DNA from: Candidatus Rifleibacterium amylolyticum
Lineage (GTDB): Bacteria > Muiribacteriota > Ozemobacteria > Ozemobacterales > Ozemobacteraceae
Length of the DNA stretch: 64,000 bases
Direction of reading: 5' to 3'
Assembly: GCA_009917695.1 (NCBI GenBank)
Contig: JAACJG010000010.1
Location: forward strand, 62,001-126,000
Shown: positions 1-9,406 of the stretch, piece by piece
Layout of the letters: every line of letters starts with the position of its first letter
Position numbering within the stretch: position 1 is the first letter of the stretch
Notes under the pieces: generated by a model
What the model was told of the DNA's origin: nothing
The model's input: only the letters and a program-made list of their open reading frames with translations
Database searches by the model: none
Position numbers and translations under genes: made by a program

Positions 1-115
1 AGGTTGCTGTGCAGCCTGTCGGAACTTGTTGCCTTGATAACCACTTTAAGACCTCCTTGTCTTTTCGTGTACCTGTTCTAAATATATATGATTTACTGCT
101 TTTCGTCCATGTTTG

Positions 116-463
116 TCAGCGCATCGCTGCGACTGCTTCTGATTCGCTTTCGAAGGGGTTTCCCATTTGCAGCAGGCCAACCATCTTGAAGACGCCATAG
201 GTAAGGTCGCTGAGACCGACAAAAGCGAGTTCTCCGCCCTTATCATCGACGATGATTTCGCTGAGCTCGATCAGTTGCGCGATGCCCTGAGAGTTGATCA
301 CCGGCGATTCTTTGAGATTGAGAATAACTTTGTGACAGTCAGCCGGAAGATTTTTTTGAACGGCTTCAAAAACTGCGGCACCGCCGCCTTCGTCGAGATA
401 GCCGTTTGAACGTACGATAAAAATATCGTTGTTGCTCTCTGTATTTACTGAAAAATTGCTCAT
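116..463 (-). CDS. STAS-domain anti-sigma factor antagonist-like protein
   Basis: ORF 116..493; internal Met (MSNFSVNTESNNDIFIVRSNGYLDEGG) is the more likely start. STAS-like pattern 'KVILNLKESPVINSQGIAQLIELSEIIVDDKGGELAFVGLSD'. Confidence 0.8.
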   Translation of the reverse strand: MSNFSVNTESNNDIFIVRSNGYLDEGGGAAVFEAVQKNLPADCHKVILNLKESPVINSQGIAQLIELSEIIVDDKGGELAFVGLSDLTYGVFKMVGLLQMGNPFESESEAVAAMR

Positions 464-516
464 AGGCAAAATATATAGCCTTTTCGTCGGCAAGTCAATT
501 CAAAAGCGCCGGTTCG

Positions 517-2973
517 TCAGAAGGCGGTCAGAAATTCGGCAGCTATTTCGCCACTGCCATCTTTTTCGGCTTTGACCTGGGCCTGAAATTTCGAGCCAGG
601 CTTTGGCATATTGCCATAAGCTTCGGGCAGTTTCATTTTGTACAACTTGCCAGGCTCTGTTTCTATCGCGACGGTGCGTTGTGTCTCGTCAGAAATAACA
701 ACGCGCCCCTTAATGGAAATGGTTTCCATTACCTTGCGTGCTTTCACGGTCTTGGGTCTGGCATCTGAAACTGCTGGCGGAGCCGGTGCGAGAAAGAGAA
801 ACCAGATCAATGCGGTCAACACGGCGCCAACTGCATAGGCTCCAACCGTGAAGCGAACCAGCGAAGCGTCAAAAACCACGTTTTTGTCGGCGCTTTCTCT
901 TATTTTCTGTATTTTCTCGAGTTTGTAAGCGGCGCGTTCGGTCTTTTTACGTTCTTCTTCGGCTACCAGTTCTTCTCCGGCTGAGAACAGCGCTTCTATC
1001 GTGCGGCCAGGCTCGCTTTCAACTATTTTTGCGGCGAGTTCCCGGCACAGTTTTTCGTAATCGTCCTTTTTTGATGATTTACAGGCTTTGTAATCGACAT
1101 AAATTCTGAAAAACGTGTCTTCATCGGCGTTTGAGCGCAGAATCGAGCTGATCTGCTGCAGGTTTTCGCTGTCATTTTCGCTTTTGAAAGCACTTATGAG
1201 AGTCTGACTCACCGAATGAAAATCGAAACTGCTGAGGCAGAATATGGCGGTCTGTCTTTGCGCCGGCTTGATTGACAACAGCATGTTTTCGACGAGCGAG
1301 ATCGCCTGCTTTTTGTCGAACAGCGAAAAAACCTTGATAGCAGCCAGCTTTACTTCATCATAACGGTGTTTGATGAGCTGTGGCAGATATGGATGCAGCG
1401 CTTCGGGGTTGATGACGCTAAGGGCCTCAATTGCTGATTCCAGAATGTTTTCATCATCGCTTTGCAGACATCCGATCAGAAGTTCAGAATCTGACTGGCT
1501 GCCGAATCTTTCGATGCGTTTGATCACGGCTATCTGCTCGTTTACATCCATGTCCCTGAAAAATGGCCGGATAACAGCCATATATTGTTCATAATTATCT
1601 GCGGTAATGGCAGCGATAAAACTCTGTCGTTCCCTGGCTGTGTATTCCTGCAGGGGGCGTTTTTCTTCTGCCTTTGCTGCCGGTTTTTCTGTGGGTTTGT
1701 CGGCTTGAACAACAGTGGGCTTTGTTTGAGCTTCAGCTGCCGGTTCAGTTATGACTGTTACCCTGGTTTTTTCTGGTTTTGCCGGCTGTGTCGGCTTTTC
1801 TGGCTCAGAGGCCTTGTGAACTTCGAGCTGTCCGGTTTCAATAAATAATCGGATTTTTCTGACGTTATTGAGATCGCGTTCTCGCGGCAGGTAAGCCTCG
1901 ACGACCTGTCTGGCTTCATCCATACCTCTTCTTGCCAGATCGCTGAGCTTGAGGGCAGATTGCAGGCGAACATTTGCCTCTGGCGATTTAAGTGCATTAC
2001 TGTGATGCTCGATGAAAAGCCTGATGCGCTTTTCCTTGAAATGAGCTTCGAGCACCTGCAGCATCTGTTCGGGTGCGGCATTTACCATCTTCGCCTGATA
2101 AAGCGATTGCAGAACGCCTTTAAGTATCACATCGACCAGTCGCTGCTTAATGCCGACGCAGGCCTGGCGAACCTCAAGCAGCCTGGCCGGCATGTGGCGT
2201 TCCGGGTTGGTCATAAAGATCAAACCGGCTTTTTTAATCATCTCAGGATCGCTCTCGACGCTTATATAGCGCAGCATGAGAGTTTCGATCTGTTTGAACG
2301 GGAAGAAAAAAGCCTGATAAAGCGCTGCATGCTTTTCGGTTTCGAGATTCGAGAACAGCATCGACTCGAAGTGACGCAGCGCTTCCGAGGGGTCCCAGCG
2401 GTGCAGCAGGCGTACGGCCCGAGATCTTATGCCAAAATTACCGTTGATCAACAGCGGTACAATCAGATCTTTGAGCCGGTCAGGATTGTGCTTTTCGAGC
2501 GCTTCGATGGCGGCGCTGAGAACTCGCGGGTCACTGTGCCGGCACAGCTTTTCTATTGCCGCGGTATCTTCGGCCGAACCGTATTTTTTGAGAAACTTGA
2601 GAACCGATGGCAGCAGTTGCTGCGAGAATTTAGGCCATTCGGCCCGGCGTAAACTTTCGGCAACAGCAGTGGCTTCGTTGCGTTTAACCGATTCCAGCAT
2701 CAGCGCCAGGCTGATTTCGTCACGTTGCGGATTTTTCAGCTGTTCTTCGATAGCTTCGAGACTGCCGCGGTTCTTGTCGCCACGGTCGAGTCTGGCGAGC
2801 ACCTTCTGCATGTGAAAGCGGATGCCGGGATCTCTTTCTCCGGCAAAAATCTCGCGAAAAGCCTCTCGATGTTCATCTGTCCACGACATATCCTCGATTC
2901 GCGAAAGAACCGAGAACCTGATCGCCGGATCAGGTGATTTCAGATCGTTGAACAGTTCATTTACAGCATCCAT
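517..2973 (-). CDS. HEAT-repeat protein with Pro/Lys/Glu-rich linker, one C-terminal TM helix and a small C-terminal domain
   Basis: 818 aa; repeated HEAT-like helical pairs, linker 'KPTQPAKPEKTRVTVITEPAAEAQTKPTVVQADKPTEKPAAK', TM 'VGAYAVGAVLTALIWFLFLAP'. Confidence 0.7.
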   Translation of the reverse strand: MDAVNELFNDLKSPDPAIRFSVLSRIEDMSWTDEHREAFREIFAGERDPGIRFHMQKVLARLDRGDKNRGSLEAIEEQLKNPQRDEISLALMLESVKRNEATAVAESLRRAEWPKFSQQLLPSVLKFLKKYGSAEDTAAIEKLCRHSDPRVLSAAIEALEKHNPDRLKDLIVPLLINGNFGIRSRAVRLLHRWDPSEALRHFESMLFSNLETEKHAALYQAFFFPFKQIETLMLRYISVESDPEMIKKAGLIFMTNPERHMPARLLEVRQACVGIKQRLVDVILKGVLQSLYQAKMVNAAPEQMLQVLEAHFKEKRIRLFIEHHSNALKSPEANVRLQSALKLSDLARRGMDEARQVVEAYLPRERDLNNVRKIRLFIETGQLEVHKASEPEKPTQPAKPEKTRVTVITEPAAEAQTKPTVVQADKPTEKPAAKAEEKRPLQEYTARERQSFIAAITADNYEQYMAVIRPFFRDMDVNEQIAVIKRIERFGSQSDSELLIGCLQSDDENILESAIEALSVINPEALHPYLPQLIKHRYDEVKLAAIKVFSLFDKKQAISLVENMLLSIKPAQRQTAIFCLSSFDFHSVSQTLISAFKSENDSENLQQISSILRSNADEDTFFRIYVDYKACKSSKKDDYEKLCRELAAKIVESEPGRTIEALFSAGEELVAEEERKKTERAAYKLEKIQKIRESADKNVVFDASLVRFTVGAYAVGAVLTALIWFLFLAPAPPAVSDARPKTVKARKVMETISIKGRVVISDETQRTVAIETEPGKLYKMKLPEAYGNMPKPGSKFQAQVKAEKDGSGEIAAEFLTAF

Positions 2974-4086
2974 TTATCTGTTTTTGCCAAGCATTTCGCT
3001 TTCTCTGTCGAGCAGGGTGTAGCCCTGCTTAATGCTCCGCGCCAGTCTGAACATTTCGGCGGCGGTTGCCGTATCCTTGCCGGAAAGCATGAGCAGCCCT
3101 ATGTTGCGTAGTATGTAGCGCTGTAACGGGTGTTTGCGATTGCTGTAAAATGTCTTCTTGAAGGTGTCTTCAGCCAGGCGTCTCTGTCCTTTGCCCCAGT
3201 AGATAAGACCTTTGATATTGCCGGCGGCGATACGCAGACCGGCAAATGCCGTTGCCGGCTCAGTATTTATGGCAGATTCGAACTGCTCAATGAAATTTCC
3301 GGCGATGGCGAGGCTGTTGTCCTGATAAGCTTTAACCGCGAGAACATAGAGACCATTGAGTTTGTCGTAGAGTTTACGGTTGACATCTATGCCCGACTTC
3401 TGCATGGTTTCGAGCAAAGTCGGGTCTGACTTGATGTAGGTTTCGAGCTTTTCGAACATGGCGACATCAGTTTGCGCCTGATGCGCAGTGATCAGAGGGT
3501 CTTCATAATAAGACGGTCCGCGAAAACCTTCTTGAACGGTAATTCTGTCGTCATAGCTCAGCCACATATCGTCTGCAACCGGATAAAAAGTCTCTTCGGG
3601 AGTCAGAGCGAACGAAATGTCAGTATAACGCCTGGTTTCATCAGGCCAGCGTCGCACGGTTTCGCTCAATTCGGCGGCATCTTCCGGCATTTCACGATTA
3701 AAATAGGCTATCAGCTCGGTTTTGGGCACTATAAAAGCAGCTTCGACTACGATCGATCCCGGCGAAAGGTAACTTCCGGGGGTTACCTTGAAAACAGTCT
3801 TATGCTTCGAACCCGCCTTGATCAAGGCGATTTTTGCAGATTCTGGCTCTGCTTTCCAGCTTTCCGGCAGAATAAGCTTTATCTGTACATCGTGCAAATT
3901 GCCGATTACAGACTCTATGTCAGCCTGCAGTTCACAGGTCTGATTGAGTTCGGGTGCGCGGTCAAGCCGGGCTGTTAGTTTGAACCACTCAGGAACCTGC
4001 AGCGTAGCTGCCTGCAAAAAACAGCTGCAGAAAAGAAACATTATTGTGACAAGGTGTTGTGTCGATCTGCTCTGGCGTGCCGTCAT
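2974..4086 (-). CDS. Exported protein with N-terminal beta-type domain and C-terminal TPR-like helices
   Basis: ORF 2974..4185; start at MTARQSRSTQHLVTIMFLFCSCFLQAA (GGAGCAGCC upstream, signal-peptide-like) avoids most of the overlap with the next gene. Confidence 0.6.
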   Translation of the reverse strand: MTARQSRSTQHLVTIMFLFCSCFLQAATLQVPEWFKLTARLDRAPELNQTCELQADIESVIGNLHDVQIKLILPESWKAEPESAKIALIKAGSKHKTVFKVTPGSYLSPGSIVVEAAFIVPKTELIAYFNREMPEDAAELSETVRRWPDETRRYTDISFALTPEETFYPVADDMWLSYDDRITVQEGFRGPSYYEDPLITAHQAQTDVAMFEKLETYIKSDPTLLETMQKSGIDVNRKLYDKLNGLYVLAVKAYQDNSLAIAGNFIEQFESAINTEPATAFAGLRIAAGNIKGLIYWGKGQRRLAEDTFKKTFYSNRKHPLQRYILRNIGLLMLSGKDTATAAEMFRLARSIKQGYTLLDRESEMLGKNR

Positions 4087-4108
4087 CGTGGCTGCTCCTT
4101 TTTCGTTC

Positions 4109-4696
4109 TCAGTTGATCTTACGAGTCTGTTCGCTGTCTTTGGGGTTGGCAAAATCTTCGCTTTCATCGCTCTCTTCTTCGTCAATACCTGTCTGGTCGG
4201 GTTCTTCTACGAAATCGCCAGTTGTCGGCGCATTATCGGCGGCGACAGTATCAGCCCGGTAGATAAGTTTCATCAGATGCGGATAAGTGTCGTCGACGAT
4301 ATGAATCAGCACCATAAATGCAAGATCGAACTGACGGCGGGTAATCGTGGAATCTTCGAGGATATGCTGACAACAGGCTGAAAGGCTCTTGCCGTCTTTC
4401 CCTATTTCGAATCTGATGTCGAGAATGTCATTCATTACCTGCATGAGAAACTGCATGATGTCTGAGCGGTACAGCTCGATGTTTCTGATAAAACCCGGTA
4501 TGCGCAAGATCAGATGGCTGTTGTGTACGTAGACTACCACGTGCATGGTCAGGTTGTGGCCCTGCATATAGAGCTCGATTGCATCGTCGGCGATGTCGTG
4601 ATACCTGATTTCAGCGGCGTCGAGATAAGTCTTTACCTGAGCGATGATCGCGCGTGTAGCATTTGCTGATTCTGGCTGTTCGTTGGCTTTGTTCAT
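4109..4696 (-). CDS. YbjN-like / T3S-chaperone-like domain protein
   Basis: 195 aa; pattern 'AIIAQVKTYLDAAEIRYHDIADDAIELYMQGHNLTMHVVVYVHNSHLILRIPGF' plus helical second half; acidic C-tail. ATGA overlap with upstream gene. Confidence 0.5.
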   Translation of the reverse strand: MNKANEQPESANATRAIIAQVKTYLDAAEIRYHDIADDAIELYMQGHNLTMHVVVYVHNSHLILRIPGFIRNIELYRSDIMQFLMQVMNDILDIRFEIGKDGKSLSACCQHILEDSTITRRQFDLAFMVLIHIVDDTYPHLMKLIYRADTVAADNAPTTGDFVEEPDQTGIDEEESDESEDFANPKDSEQTRKIN

Positions 4697-6114
4697 CTGG
4701 CAACCTCGGCTATTATTCTTTTAAATTCATCTGATGATATACCAAATGCCCGGCAGGCAAAACCCAGAATCTTTTTTTCTGACTCTTCGACAACTCCATC
4801 GCGAAAGGCAGCCTGGCAGAGATTCTTAAACAGCCGCTGGTGGCTGAAGCGTTCGCGCAATCCGCCAGAAAGCTCTACACCGGCCAGTTGCCGCCTGACA
4901 TTGTTGAACATTTTCATGAACATCTCGTCGGGAACATTGAGCGCAGCTTTCAGCTTCTTTATCAGTTCCTGCTCGGCTGGCTCGATCTGCCCGTCGCGCA
5001 TGATTTCGAGCAGCACCATCGAAAAGAATTCCGGGCCGGTCAAAGGTTTACGTTCTGTCTGGCCTGAAGGCTGCTGCTGCGGGGTCTTTGCCACTGCCAG
5101 TTGGCCGACCGTTTTTACGAATTCATAAGCAGCTTCGCCCGAAAACCGTCTGTTGATCTTTTCGAGTCTCGGCTGTAACCATTCGCTTATCTGTTGTTCA
5201 CCATGCATCTGCGGAATCAAGTCGGTCAGCATCTGCATATAACCGGTTGCCAGAGCGAATGCGCCGTTGTTGATGAAGCCTTCGATCTGTCGGCAGTACT
5301 GTTGAATCTTGCTGTTGGCAAGAATGCCATGTTCGCTGTGCAGTTGTTCGCAGAAATCTTCAAGTGACATGTCGAGACGGCTGGCGCAGGAATTAAGATG
5401 TCGCTGTACTACAGCCAGTTCGCTGTAATGCATGAGCAGCCGGAGATTTAGTGCGGCAAAATCTGGATTGGCTATCTGGCCGCTTTCAAGAAACCAGGCC
5501 GCCCGCCGCAGCAGTGCGTTGAAATAAAATTCATCTCGTTTAAGCGCTTCGTTGAAAAATTCCTGAGCTTTTATTTCCTGCCCGGTTTTCTGGTAGAGTA
5601 TCCCGAGGTTACACCAGGCGTCTGGGGCTTCAGCAAACACTTCTATCGCTTTGCGATATGCCGCCTCAGCCGCGGTAGTATCGTTATTAAGGCGCTGGCA
5701 AAGGCCGAGCAGATTATAAACTCTGCCAACACCGGCATCAGCTTCGATTACCTTCTGATATGAGGCTATTGCCGCGGCTGTGTCGCCAGTAGCCTGTGCT
5801 CCGATTCCCCGGGCAAAATGACCGGTCAGGTCGAAACGTTCGAATTTGAACAGCAGGTTTTCTTCGGCGGCAGACCCCTGAGTCTGTCGATTCAGCGCAA
5901 CAGTATCAGCGCCCGGAAGTTTTGCCATCAGCTGAGAGTCGGCAGAGGCGCTGGCCAGCATCGCCCCGGTGGCAAACGAAAAAATTGCCAGACCTCTTTC
6001 AATCGCCATTAGCGAAACGTTGTCTCCTGCTATCTCGGCCCAGGCAGCCGAAGGCAGCGAGAAATCCAGGCGCAGCAGGTTTGCAGATTCGACAGGCACT
6101 ACAGTGCAGCTCAT
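4693..6114 (-). CDS. TPR protein with C-terminal TerB-like domain
   Basis: TPR units 'AAIASYQKVIEADAGVGRVYNLLGLCQRLNNDTTAAEAAYRKAIEVFAEAPDAWCNLGILYQKTG'; C-terminus 'FFSMVLLEIMRDGQIEPAEQELIKKLKAALNV...FRDGVVEESEKKILGFACRAFGIS' resembles TerB. Confidence 0.7.
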   Translation of the reverse strand: MSCTVVPVESANLLRLDFSLPSAAWAEIAGDNVSLMAIERGLAIFSFATGAMLASASADSQLMAKLPGADTVALNRQTQGSAAEENLLFKFERFDLTGHFARGIGAQATGDTAAAIASYQKVIEADAGVGRVYNLLGLCQRLNNDTTAAEAAYRKAIEVFAEAPDAWCNLGILYQKTGQEIKAQEFFNEALKRDEFYFNALLRRAAWFLESGQIANPDFAALNLRLLMHYSELAVVQRHLNSCASRLDMSLEDFCEQLHSEHGILANSKIQQYCRQIEGFINNGAFALATGYMQMLTDLIPQMHGEQQISEWLQPRLEKINRRFSGEAAYEFVKTVGQLAVAKTPQQQPSGQTERKPLTGPEFFSMVLLEIMRDGQIEPAEQELIKKLKAALNVPDEMFMKMFNNVRRQLAGVELSGGLRERFSHQRLFKNLCQAAFRDGVVEESEKKILGFACRAFGISSDEFKRIIAEVAR

Positions 6115-6140
6115 CAGTGCGGACTCCCCTCGGTAATATA

Positions 6141-6644
6141 TTACAACGCCGGCGGAAACGACGTGATCATCAGCTCATTGCGCCCGGCAAACTCAGTAAA
6201 TCCCCATTTGCCGCTGTCTCTTTCCAGACTGATGTCTATGGTTTCGCTTAAAGTGGCAGATTCTCCATCAACTGTATATTGCAGCGTCAGATAGCCGATG
6301 ATCGAAGCATAGTCTTCTCCACCCATGTTTACGCCTATGTTGGTAATGGTGAAGTCGTTGACCTCAGCTTTACTGAACAGATCTTCGAGTTTCTGCTGAA
6401 AAACCGTGTAGTTTGCCGGAACAATTGCGTTGCGGTATTTCAAGTTTGAAAACACATAAGACATGGCAGTGTTGAGATTCTCAGCCTTGACCGCAGCGGC
6501 AAAAGACTCAACTGCCGTAGCTACTTCGAGTTCTTCCGGTGACAGGGTGTAATCTGCTCCACCGCCACCTCCGCCGCAGCCGGTAAACATGAATCCCAGA
6601 CAAAAGATCGTTATCAGGCTGAATATTGTTTTCAGGTTTTTCAT
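6141..6644 (-). CDS. Putative lipoprotein of unknown function
   Basis: MKNLKTIFSLITIFCLGFMFTGCGGGGGGADYTL: signal peptide and lipobox. Confidence 0.7.
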   Translation of the reverse strand: MKNLKTIFSLITIFCLGFMFTGCGGGGGGADYTLSPEELEVATAVESFAAAVKAENLNTAMSYVFSNLKYRNAIVPANYTVFQQKLEDLFSKAEVNDFTITNIGVNMGGEDYASIIGYLTLQYTVDGESATLSETIDISLERDSGKWGFTEFAGRNELMITSFPPAL

Positions 6645-6688
6645 AGAATCATATTCTAGACGCAATTCAATTCTGTGTCAAAATGAAT

Positions 6689-6716
6689 GTAGGGGTTCAG
6701 CACGCTGAACCCCTAC
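6689..6716. repeat. Near-perfect palindrome GTAGGGGTTCAGC-AC-GCTGAACCCCTAC (REP-like)
   Basis: 13-bp perfect arms, 2-nt centre; related palindrome at 55841..55872. Lies 3' of fba. Confidence 0.85.
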
Positions 6717-6756
6717 GATATCACAATGTCACCGGGTTTGGTCAGGCAACAATCAA

Positions 6757-7698
6757 TTATGCCTTGCCAGAACAGCCCATGATGCGCATTTTGCGTTTTA
6801 CGACTTCTCTTATTGCATCGCGGGCTGGCCCGAGATATTTGCGCGGGTCGAATTCAGCCGGATTTTCGGCGAAAACCTTGCGGATCTGGCCGGTGAGGGC
6901 GATGCGCAGGTCAGTGTCAACATTGATTTTGCAGACGCCGGTTTTGGCGGCCTGAGCGATCATGTCTTCGGGTACGCCGCGAGAACCGGGTAAATTGCCG
7001 CCGTATTTATTGCAGATAGCGGTCAAATCTTCGGGAACTGAGCTGGCGCCATGCAGAACCAGCGGGAAGTTCGGCAACAGCTTTTCGATCTCGGCGAGAC
7101 GGTCGAAAGCCAGTTTCGGTTCACCCTTGAATTTGTAAGCGCCGTGACTGGTACCGATAGCGACGGCGAGAGAGTCACAACCGGTCTTTTCCACGAATTC
7201 CTTCGCTTCCTGGGGATCAGTGTAGGTAGCGTCCTTGGCGGCGACCTTGACGTCGTCTTCGACGCCGGCCAACTTGCCGAGTTCGGCTTCTACGGTGACG
7301 CCCTTCGAGTGAGCGTATTCGACAACCTCTCTGGTAATTCTGATGTTTTCCTGGAGCGGGTGCTTGGAGGCATCGATCATTACAGAAGTGAAGCCGCCGT
7401 CGATACATTTTTTGCAGATATCAAAATCATCGCCATGGTCGAGATGCAGAACAACCGGTATCGATACGCCGGAAGCTTCTGCCATTTCCATTGAAGCCTG
7501 GATCAGGTGAATCAGATACTCATGGCGGGCATATTTTCTGGCGCCGGCCGATACCTGAATGATCAACGGGGCTTTTTCTTCGATAGCTGCTTCGAAAATG
7601 CCCTGAACGATTTCCATGTTGTTAACGTTGAAAGCGCCTATGGCATAGCCGCCTTTGTAGGCCTTTTCGAAAAGTTCCTTTGAAGTTACCAGTGGCAT
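6757..7698 (-). CDS. fba: Class II fructose-bisphosphate aldolase
   Basis: MPLVTSKELFEKAYKGGYAIGAFNVNNMEIVQGI...VVLHLDHGDDFDICKKCIDGGFTSVMIDASKHPLQENI...LVLHGASSVP; start at 7698 preceded by AGGAGGACATCG. Confidence 0.95.
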   Translation of the reverse strand: MPLVTSKELFEKAYKGGYAIGAFNVNNMEIVQGIFEAAIEEKAPLIIQVSAGARKYARHEYLIHLIQASMEMAEASGVSIPVVLHLDHGDDFDICKKCIDGGFTSVMIDASKHPLQENIRITREVVEYAHSKGVTVEAELGKLAGVEDDVKVAAKDATYTDPQEAKEFVEKTGCDSLAVAIGTSHGAYKFKGEPKLAFDRLAEIEKLLPNFPLVLHGASSVPEDLTAICNKYGGNLPGSRGVPEDMIAQAAKTGVCKINVDTDLRIALTGQIRKVFAENPAEFDPRKYLGPARDAIREVVKRKMRIMGCSGKA

Positions 7699-7906
7699 CG
7701 ATGTCCTCCTGTGCAGACTGATATTTGATGCGGAAAATGCATCGTCTGTTTCCTGTCGCATCTTATCAGCTGCTGCCAAAAATGTCAAAAGCTGCCGAAT
7801 AATATGAAGTCCATATGAAACTTTTGTCGGAATTTCTGCGTTGTTTCTATAGCTCGGGAAATCCGAATGTGTACCCGGATTCAAAATTTATAGTAAAATT
7901 GAGAAT

Positions 7907-9406
7907 ATGAAAAAAATCTGTCTGGTAATTATCAGCCTTGTTTCGCTCATGATCATGTTATCTGAGCCAATCATGGCTTATAGCTCGCAGGCGCGCGAAT
8001 ATCTGCGTCGCGCTGAAGTATTTTTCGATAACGGTAATCTTGTACAGGCCCGCAACTTTTTGCAGCGTGCCGAAAAGATCGATGCGAATGACGAAAAGAT
8101 CAAGGAATTTGCATCGCGCTTCAAGAAGGCTATAGATGAAAGGGCCGAACGGCTTAAACAGCAGATCGAGTTTTATCTCTCGGCTAAAAATGTGCCTGAG
8201 GCTGAAAAACTGCTGCAACAAATGCTGGCACTGGAGCCAGAAAATGAGTTTGCTCTCGAAAAGATGCAGCAGGTCACCGAGACTTATCGCAAAATTGAAG
8301 AATACCAGTCGCATGGTATTCAGGTCGACGTTTCGAGTGGCCGCGCGCACGATCTCGATCATTATTCGGCGATCTCTTATATGAACCGTGCCCGTGGCTT
8401 TTTTGCGCAGGGCGATCGGGTAAAAGCCATGGAAATGCTTGAGGTAATACTTAAGCGTGAGCCGGACCACAAGGCAGCTCTCGAATTAAAAGCCGATATC
8501 GAGCATATCAATCAGATAGAAAGTTTCGTGGAAAAGGCTGAAACGGCGTTTCTCGAAGGCCGCATGCTGGAGACCGTAAATGCTCTTACCGTGCTCATTG
8601 CAAATTCACCCGACCGTATCGAATATCTGCTTTTGCGTGGCAAAGCCCATCTCAAGCTTAAAGACTACTCGGATGCTCTTGCTGATTTCTGGAAGTATTA
8701 CCGATTCAATCCAGATGAAGACACGATTTTCCCGCTTTTTTCCGAGTGTTATTACGGGAAAAGAGATTACCTGGCGGCTCTCGGGTTCAGCCGCAATCCA
8801 AAGTCAGGCAAGATTTACCAGCCGCTGGGTTTCAGGTTCGATTGCCATTTCAGGGCTTTTCTATTTTCCTATGTTCTGCTGGCTTTTTTTCTGTTACTGA
8901 TCCCGGTTGCTGTGTACTTCTCCTGGAAAACTGGAGAAGAGCTGCTTATGCGCTTTTCTCTGGGGTCAGCCTGGACATTCGTCAAATGTCTGCCGGTTAT
9001 ATTTTTCAGATCGCCGATTGAATGTCTGGGCGATCTCATCAATATTGCCCGGGATCTCAACGTACCCTGGTTGAATTATCTCGTCGGAATCAGCCTTTTT
9101 AAAACAGGGCAGCTCGAGGGCGCCCAGCGTTTTCTCACTTACAGTCTTGAGAGTGGTTCTTTACGCGCCCGCGCCTGTTATTTTGTCGGGCTTGCCCGCA
9201 AGCAGCTCAGATATCAGGCTTACGACAATGACTTTGAAGAAGCGGTTTTGACTGGTGTTGGCCGGCAAAGTGCCGGCTGGCATCCGAAATTTATGAAACT
9301 GATTGAGCGTGAACTCATGATGAGTTATAGTAAAGTAAAGGATCTGGATAGTTTTGAAGGAATGGCTTATGCCATAGTTGACGCTCAGACAGGGAGTGAA
9401 ACATGA
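7907..9406 (+). CDS. TPR protein with signal peptide and internal TM segment
   Basis: 499 aa; TPR-like repeats, TM 'AFLFSYVLLAFFLLLIPVAVYF'. Confidence 0.7.
   Translation: MKKICLVIISLVSLMIMLSEPIMAYSSQAREYLRRAEVFFDNGNLVQARNFLQRAEKIDANDEKIKEFASRFKKAIDERAERLKQQIEFYLSAKNVPEAEKLLQQMLALEPENEFALEKMQQVTETYRKIEEYQSHGIQVDVSSGRAHDLDHYSAISYMNRARGFFAQGDRVKAMEMLEVILKREPDHKAALELKADIEHINQIESFVEKAETAFLEGRMLETVNALTVLIANSPDRIEYLLLRGKAHLKLKDYSDALADFWKYYRFNPDEDTIFPLFSECYYGKRDYLAALGFSRNPKSGKIYQPLGFRFDCHFRAFLFSYVLLAFFLLLIPVAVYFSWKTGEELLMRFSLGSAWTFVKCLPVIFFRSPIECLGDLINIARDLNVPWLNYLVGISLFKTGQLEGAQRFLTYSLESGSLRARACYFVGLARKQLRYQAYDNDFEEAVLTGVGRQSAGWHPKFMKLIERELMMSYSKVKDLDSFEGMAYAIVDAQTGSET

Noticed and set aside
1960-2652. 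230-aa plus-strand ORF
   Set aside because: Antisense to the HEAT-repeat gene, no recognisable domain or RBS; shadow ORF.
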